A stretch of 9,547 bases of DNA from JALTID01 sp027004335 [NCBI: bacterium] (GTDB lineage Bacteria > JALSQH01), in the NCBI GenBank assembly GCA_027004335.1, contig JALTID010000145.1, positions 1 through 9,547 on the forward strand, written 5' to 3'. Positions within the stretch are counted from its first letter, which is position 1. Every line of letters starts with the position of its first letter. Made by a program: the position numbers and the translations under genes. Below are positions 6,410-9,547 of this stretch, piece by piece. Below the pieces are notes generated by a model that saw nothing but the letters and a program-made list of their open reading frames with translations, had not been told where the DNA came from and searched no databases.

Positions 6410-8088
6410 CTTTGATCTTTAATCTGCCCAGCTATATCCTGATAATGTACTACTCTATTTTTACCTTCTCTCTTTGCCTCATAAAGAGCCTTATCTGCCT
6501 CTTCAATTATTTCTTCTCTACTGTGAGGTCCTACAACAAAAGGTTTCTTAGTAGATGCTCCGACACTGATAGTAACATGAACCTCTATCTCTTTTTCGCC
6601 TCTTTTTATTTTAAAGGGATAATGACTTACCATCATCCTTATCTTTCCTCCAATATAAATTGATCCTTCTTTATCTGTGTTAGGTAAAATCAGGCCAAAC
6701 TCCTCTCCTCCATATCTTGTGGCGATATCAGTACTTCTCAACTGCTTAGAAATTAAACCACCCAACTGTGAGAGCAGCGCATCACCAGACTGATGTCCAT
6801 AGGTATCATTAAAGATTTTGAAATCATCAATATCAAGCATCAGATAAGAAAGAGGATACCCCACTCTTCTGGCCATTCTCAACTCTTTCTCCAGTGTTTC
6901 CTGAAGATATCTATGGTTGTAAAGACCAGTTAAGCTGTCAGTGATAGAAAGTATCTGTAATTTGCTGTTTACTGCCTCTAATTCTTTGTTTCTCTCTGAA
7001 AGAGTTTTATTCATAATTTCAAGTCTTCTGTAAGCATCCCTGAGTTCATTATGTGCTGTCTCTAATTCAAGTTTGTCATCTCTCAATCTCTCAAGCATAT
7101 GGTTAAAAACTTTTATAAGCTCACCAATTTCATCTTTTGTCCTGACGGGGATGGTTATATTCAATTCCCCTTCACTTACCTTTTTTGCTGCCCATAAGAG
7201 ATTATCAATGGGTCTTAAAATGCCTCTCAACATAAATGAAATAATTACCACAGACACAAGAAAGAGAAGAGAAACAACTACTGCAAGACGGACAATTCCA
7301 TAATAATAGTTCTTTCCAATATCTTCTTTTAGCATCACCAGTTGAATATAATTATCAAGAATATCATCAAAGTAGAAACCATTGAAGTACTTTTCATTCT
7401 CAAAGTAACTTTTACCTGAAGAGAAATTTCTTGAATCACATCCCTCACCTATGCCGGCATGAAATAGAACTTCCCCATCTTTATTACAAACTATTAAGCC
7501 CCACGAGATCCCCTGAAAAAGGTCCTGAAGCTTTTCATAAATTCTCCTATAAAGTGGAGAAAAATTCAAAATTCCGACAAAATAACCTGTAATTAACCCT
7601 TTTGAATTTTTTAAGCATTCCACAACCACTTTGAGACTCGTCCCCGGAACATTCTTAACAGCATCTTTCACAGACTCATATTCGCAACTGAAGGGATAAA
7701 AAGTAGTGAAAGGGAGGTATCTTGCAGTAACCAAAATCTTCCCTCTGAGATCACTCACAAAGAAATTGGAGAATTCAGGATTAACAGAAAGCAATATTTT
7801 AAAATCAGAAACAAGCTCATATTTTTTCTGATCTGTTGGATTTTCAATAAATTCTGTCATTGGTCTTCTTGAAGAGAATCTGTCCATCTCCCTTATAACA
7901 TAAATAACCCAGTTCTCCACCTCTGTCTTGATGTTAATGAAAGACATTTTTACAGTATTCTGGGCATCTCGCATAGCCACAGTTTTACCCATTGTCACAT
8001 TCACATAAGAAATAATGAGGACAGAGATAAGAATAATGACTCCCAGCAGAATCACTATCTTGGCTCTAACAGAAGATAATCCACCCAC
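6406..8088 (-). CDS. Membrane-bound diguanylate cyclase: sensor domain, HAMP, GGDEF
   Basis: The enzyme makes cyclic di-GMP from two GTP. Of 560 residues, about 10-30 form the first membrane helix. About 31-264 form an extracytoplasmic sensor with four Cys (C135, C158, C201, C217), probably Cache-like by layout. About 265-288 are the second membrane helix, 289-342 a HAMP domain (LRPIDNLLWAAKKVSEGEL) and 340-380 a coiled coil. About 383-550 are the GGDEF domain. Active residues are present: DIDDFKIFND (419-428) and GGEEF (460-464). The inhibitory I-site RxxD is intact as RSTD (451-454), five residues before GGEEF. No EAL or HD-GYP domain follows. The start is GTG 8088 with a weak GAGTTAGG upstream; the next in-frame GTG, at codon 12, would cut into the first membrane helix. 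The ligand cannot be told. The gene overlaps the phosphodiesterase gene by 4 bases. Confidence 0.94.
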   Translation of the reverse strand: MGGLSSVRAKIVILLGVIILISVLIISYVNVTMGKTVAMRDAQNTVKMSFINIKTEVENWVIYVIREMDRFSSRRPMTEFIENPTDQKKYELVSDFKILLSVNPEFSNFFVSDLRGKILVTARYLPFTTFYPFSCEYESVKDAVKNVPGTSLKVVVECLKNSKGLITGYFVGILNFSPLYRRIYEKLQDLFQGISWGLIVCNKDGEVLFHAGIGEGCDSRNFSSGKSYFENEKYFNGFYFDDILDNYIQLVMLKEDIGKNYYYGIVRLAVVVSLLFLVSVVIISFMLRGILRPIDNLLWAAKKVSEGELNITIPVRTKDEIGELIKVFNHMLERLRDDKLELETAHNELRDAYRRLEIMNKTLSERNKELEAVNSKLQILSITDSLTGLYNHRYLQETLEKELRMARRVGYPLSYLMLDIDDFKIFNDTYGHQSGDALLSQLGGLISKQLRSTDIATRYGGEEFGLILPNTDKEGSIYIGGKIRMMVSHYPFKIKRGEKEIEVHVTISVGASTKKPFVVGPHSREEIIEEADKALYEAKREGKNRVVHYQDIAGQIKDQR

Positions 8089-8100
8089 GCCTAACTCATC

Positions 8101-8137
8101 TAATTAAAAAATTAGAGGGAGAAAACACCCCCTCTAA
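8101..8137 (-). terminator. Rho-independent terminator after the thiolase gene
   Basis: An 8-bp perfect stem (TTAGAGGG at 8112-8119 and CCCTCTAA at 8130-8137) with a 10-base loop is followed on the - strand by six T (A run 8106-8111). It lies 27 bases past the thiolase stop and ends the thiolase transcript before the diguanylate cyclase gene. The + strand side lacks a T run. Confidence 0.82.
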
Positions 8138-8139
8138 GG

Positions 8140-8168
8140 ATATTAAACCAGTTTTGCTTGAAAATCAA
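8140..8168 (-). promoter_or_regulatory. Possible promoter of the diguanylate cyclase-phosphodiesterase pair
   Basis: Reading leftward, TTGATT (8163-8168) and TAATAT (8140-8145) are separated by 17 bases; each matches consensus at four of six positions. The -35 box overlaps the thiolase stop codon. Initiation near 8133 would fall inside the terminator's first arm, so the new transcript would carry only part of the hairpin and escape termination. This is a moderate match in AT-rich DNA. Confidence 0.4.
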
Positions 8169-9355
8169 GGTGTGCCATAAACTGCAACAGCAGCCACAGA
8201 ACCAGGACCACCTAAGTTATGGATCAATCCAAGTTTTGGATTTTTAACCTGCATCTTCTCCGCTCTACCAAGAAGCTGCTGGTATATCTGATAAGTCATT
8301 CTTACCCCGGTGGCACCAATTGGATGTCCGCAGGATTTCAGCCCTCCACTGGTATTAATAGGTAACCTACCATCAAGGGCAGTAACTCCCTCTCTTATAA
8401 AGGTTGCGCCCTTTCCTTTCTCAACAAAAAATAGATCTTCATAGTTGATTATCTCTGTAATTGTGAAACAATCATGAACCTCCGCTACCCCAATTTCCTC
8501 AGCAGGATTTTTTATTCCCGCTTCCTCATAGGCCATCTTTGCTGCCATCTGAGTGGAACGGAAACCGATGTACTGCTCGTAGGGATCAAAGTATCTGGCA
8601 TCAGTAGTTATTGATAATCCGATTGATTTAATAAGTACATAATCTCCATTGGGTTTAAGAGATTTTGCAATCTCAGGGGTCGTCACAATTGCTGCTGCTG
8701 CACCATCAGCCACTGTGCTGCAATCATACAGACCCAGAGGATCAGCTATCATATATGCATTCATAACAGTATCAATATCAACCACCTTTCTTATATGAGC
8801 CTTTGGGTTAAGACTCCCATTGTAATGATTTTTTACCGCCACCTTGGCAAGATCCTCCTTTGTTGTACCAAATTCGTGAAAATGCCTGTTAGCCATAAGT
8901 GCAAACATACCAGGGGCAGTCTGGCCTTTACCAACCACAGGATGCCCATTGAGCAGAGTCTGCCTTATAAGGCTATCTCTGGAGCCAACATCTCTCATCT
9001 TCTCCTCACCCAGGACAAGAACCATCTTATATAGACCAGCAGCAATGGCATTTGCAGCGTTTCTCAAAGCATCCATACCTGTAGCACAGTAATTGGAAAC
9101 TCTTGTAGATGGCCTATCCCACAGGCCCAGTGCCTCGGCGAGGTATGACCCTGCCATTCCCTGAAATCCACCAGCCATGTTGGGCTCAAAAACACCTACC
9201 CACATTGCTTCTATCTCTTTTGGGTCTATGCCAGCATCCTGAATCGCTTCTACATACGCCTCCACAGCTAAGTCAACAAAACCAGCATCAAACCTGTCAC
9301 CAAGTTTTGTCTGGCCCATTCCTATTATTGCAGCTCTGTCTTTTAAACCCTGCAT
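8165..9355 (-). CDS. Thiolase, SCP2/archaeal acetyl-CoA acetyltransferase type
   Basis: Thiolases join or split acyl-CoA units. The 396 residues match a normal single-domain-pair thiolase. The nucleophile is C90 in SNYCATGMDA, followed by HDCF (H294-F297) and GHPIGATG (H344). The C-terminal CxG motif of classical thiolases is replaced by HNLGGPGS (379-386), which marks the SCP2/archaeal subfamily, where the HDCF Cys is thought to serve instead. The start has AGGAGG overlapping the upstream stop and 6 bases from the ATG. It sits 11 bases after a gene for a DUF35-type OB-fold protein. Such pairs are known, for example in the archaeal acetoacetyl-CoA thiolase/HMG-CoA synthase complex and in BbsAB of benzylsuccinate degradation. 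The substrate is therefore open: acetoacetyl-CoA or another 3-ketoacyl-CoA. A terminator follows. Confidence 0.93.
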   Translation of the reverse strand: MQGLKDRAAIIGMGQTKLGDRFDAGFVDLAVEAYVEAIQDAGIDPKEIEAMWVGVFEPNMAGGFQGMAGSYLAEALGLWDRPSTRVSNYCATGMDALRNAANAIAAGLYKMVLVLGEEKMRDVGSRDSLIRQTLLNGHPVVGKGQTAPGMFALMANRHFHEFGTTKEDLAKVAVKNHYNGSLNPKAHIRKVVDIDTVMNAYMIADPLGLYDCSTVADGAAAAIVTTPEIAKSLKPNGDYVLIKSIGLSITTDARYFDPYEQYIGFRSTQMAAKMAYEEAGIKNPAEEIGVAEVHDCFTITEIINYEDLFFVEKGKGATFIREGVTALDGRLPINTSGGLKSCGHPIGATGVRMTYQIYQQLLGRAEKMQVKNPKLGLIHNLGGPGSVAAVAVYGTP

Positions 9356-9360
9356 AATTT

Positions 9361-9367
9361 GCCTCCT
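9361..9367 (-). promoter_or_regulatory. Ribosome binding site of the thiolase gene, overlapping the upstream stop
   Basis: AAGGAGG-type sequence (complement of 9362-9368) lies 6 bases before ATG 9355. Its first bases are shared with the TAA stop (9369-9367) of the upstream OB-fold gene, which supports coupled translation of the pair. Confidence 0.8.
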
Positions 9368-9547
9368 TATTTATTTCCTCTAATAGGTCTTGCTTTCCAG
9401 TAATAATTGTAAAATCCTTTAGCTGTATGAAAAATTCTAAAGGTTAGTTCCACCTCTTTATCTATCAGGCTCGCTCCTCTTTCTGCCCAGTCCGGTGGAA
9501 GATCAGTTAGCTGGGTGAAGGTTCTACCCCCACCTTCAAAATCCACC
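9367..9547 (-). CDS. DUF35-type OB-fold acyl-CoA-associated protein, C-terminal fragment
   Basis: Only the last 59 codons are in the window; the start lies beyond 9547. The frame begins at 9546 and ends at TAA 9369-9367. The visible part carries GGGRTFTQLTDLPPDW, then a VELTFR strand and the ending NYYWKARPIRG. This matches the C-terminal OB-fold of DUF35 proteins, which normally have an N-terminal zinc ribbon (not visible here). In characterised archaeal and BbsAB complexes, these proteins form a CoA-channelling or structural partner of the adjacent thiolase. The 11-base gap to the thiolase gene and the shared stop/ribosome binding site fit that role. The fragment was identified by translating the end of the window; it is too short for a full family check. 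Confidence 0.85.
   Translation of the reverse strand, partial: VDFEGGGRTFTQLTDLPPDWAERGASLIDKEVELTFRIFHTAKGFYNYYWKARPIRGNK

Noticed and set aside
1-9547. CRISPR array, tRNA/rRNA, riboswitch, insertion sequence or prophage
   Set aside because: No regularly spaced direct repeats, RNA-gene signature, terminal inverted repeats or transposase/integrase frames are visible; gaps between genes are under 80 bases and are explained by promoters and terminators.

Overview
The window is bacterial chromosomal DNA, AT-rich (about 40% G+C by eye). Arginine is encoded mostly by AGA/AGG and isoleucine often by ATA, and the proteins are rich in Lys, Glu and Ile. These traits often go with an anaerobic, possibly thermophilic, deep-branching bacterium. 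A sigma-70 factor, a TTGACA/TAAAAT promoter, AGGAGG ribosome binding sites, rho-independent terminators and a GGDEF protein make it bacterial rather than archaeal. I cannot name the phylum. Coding density is very high. I see no RNA gene, CRISPR array, mobile element or other sign of recent transfer.

Left half, + strand: the window opens inside the gene for a primary sigma factor (RpoD/SigA-like), whose 5' end lies outside. It is followed 14 bases later by sufC, sufB and sufD, which are packed with 2-base or overlapping junctions. These three encode the SufBC2D-type Fe-S cluster scaffold and its ATPase. The residues known to build the nascent cluster in E. coli SufB and SufD are all present. 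No cysteine desulfurase (SufS), SufU/SufE or Fe-S regulator gene is in the window. The run ends 2 bases from the 3' end of a convergent gene.

Right half, - strand, in transcription order: the last 59 codons of a DUF35-type OB-fold protein, an SCP2/archaeal-type thiolase (probably its partner), and a terminator. Next come a membrane-anchored diguanylate cyclase and a glycerophosphodiester phosphodiesterase, joined by an ATGA overlap. After a near-consensus sigma-70 promoter comes a small tryptophan/glycine/histidine-rich protein resembling DUF5320, closed by a perfect 26-bp palindromic terminator. Last is a histidine-phosphatase (phosphoglycerate mutase-like) gene that converges on sufD.

The genes form separate functional units: transcription initiation plus Fe-S assembly, acyl-CoA chemistry, second-messenger signalling plus phospholipid headgroup turnover, and a small protein of unknown role. 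I found no clear multi-gene undescribed system. The best candidates for novelty are the Trp-rich small protein with its own promoter and terminator, the phosphatase lacking the usual catalytic Glu, and the sigma factor-suf linkage. No gap between genes exceeds about 80 bases.
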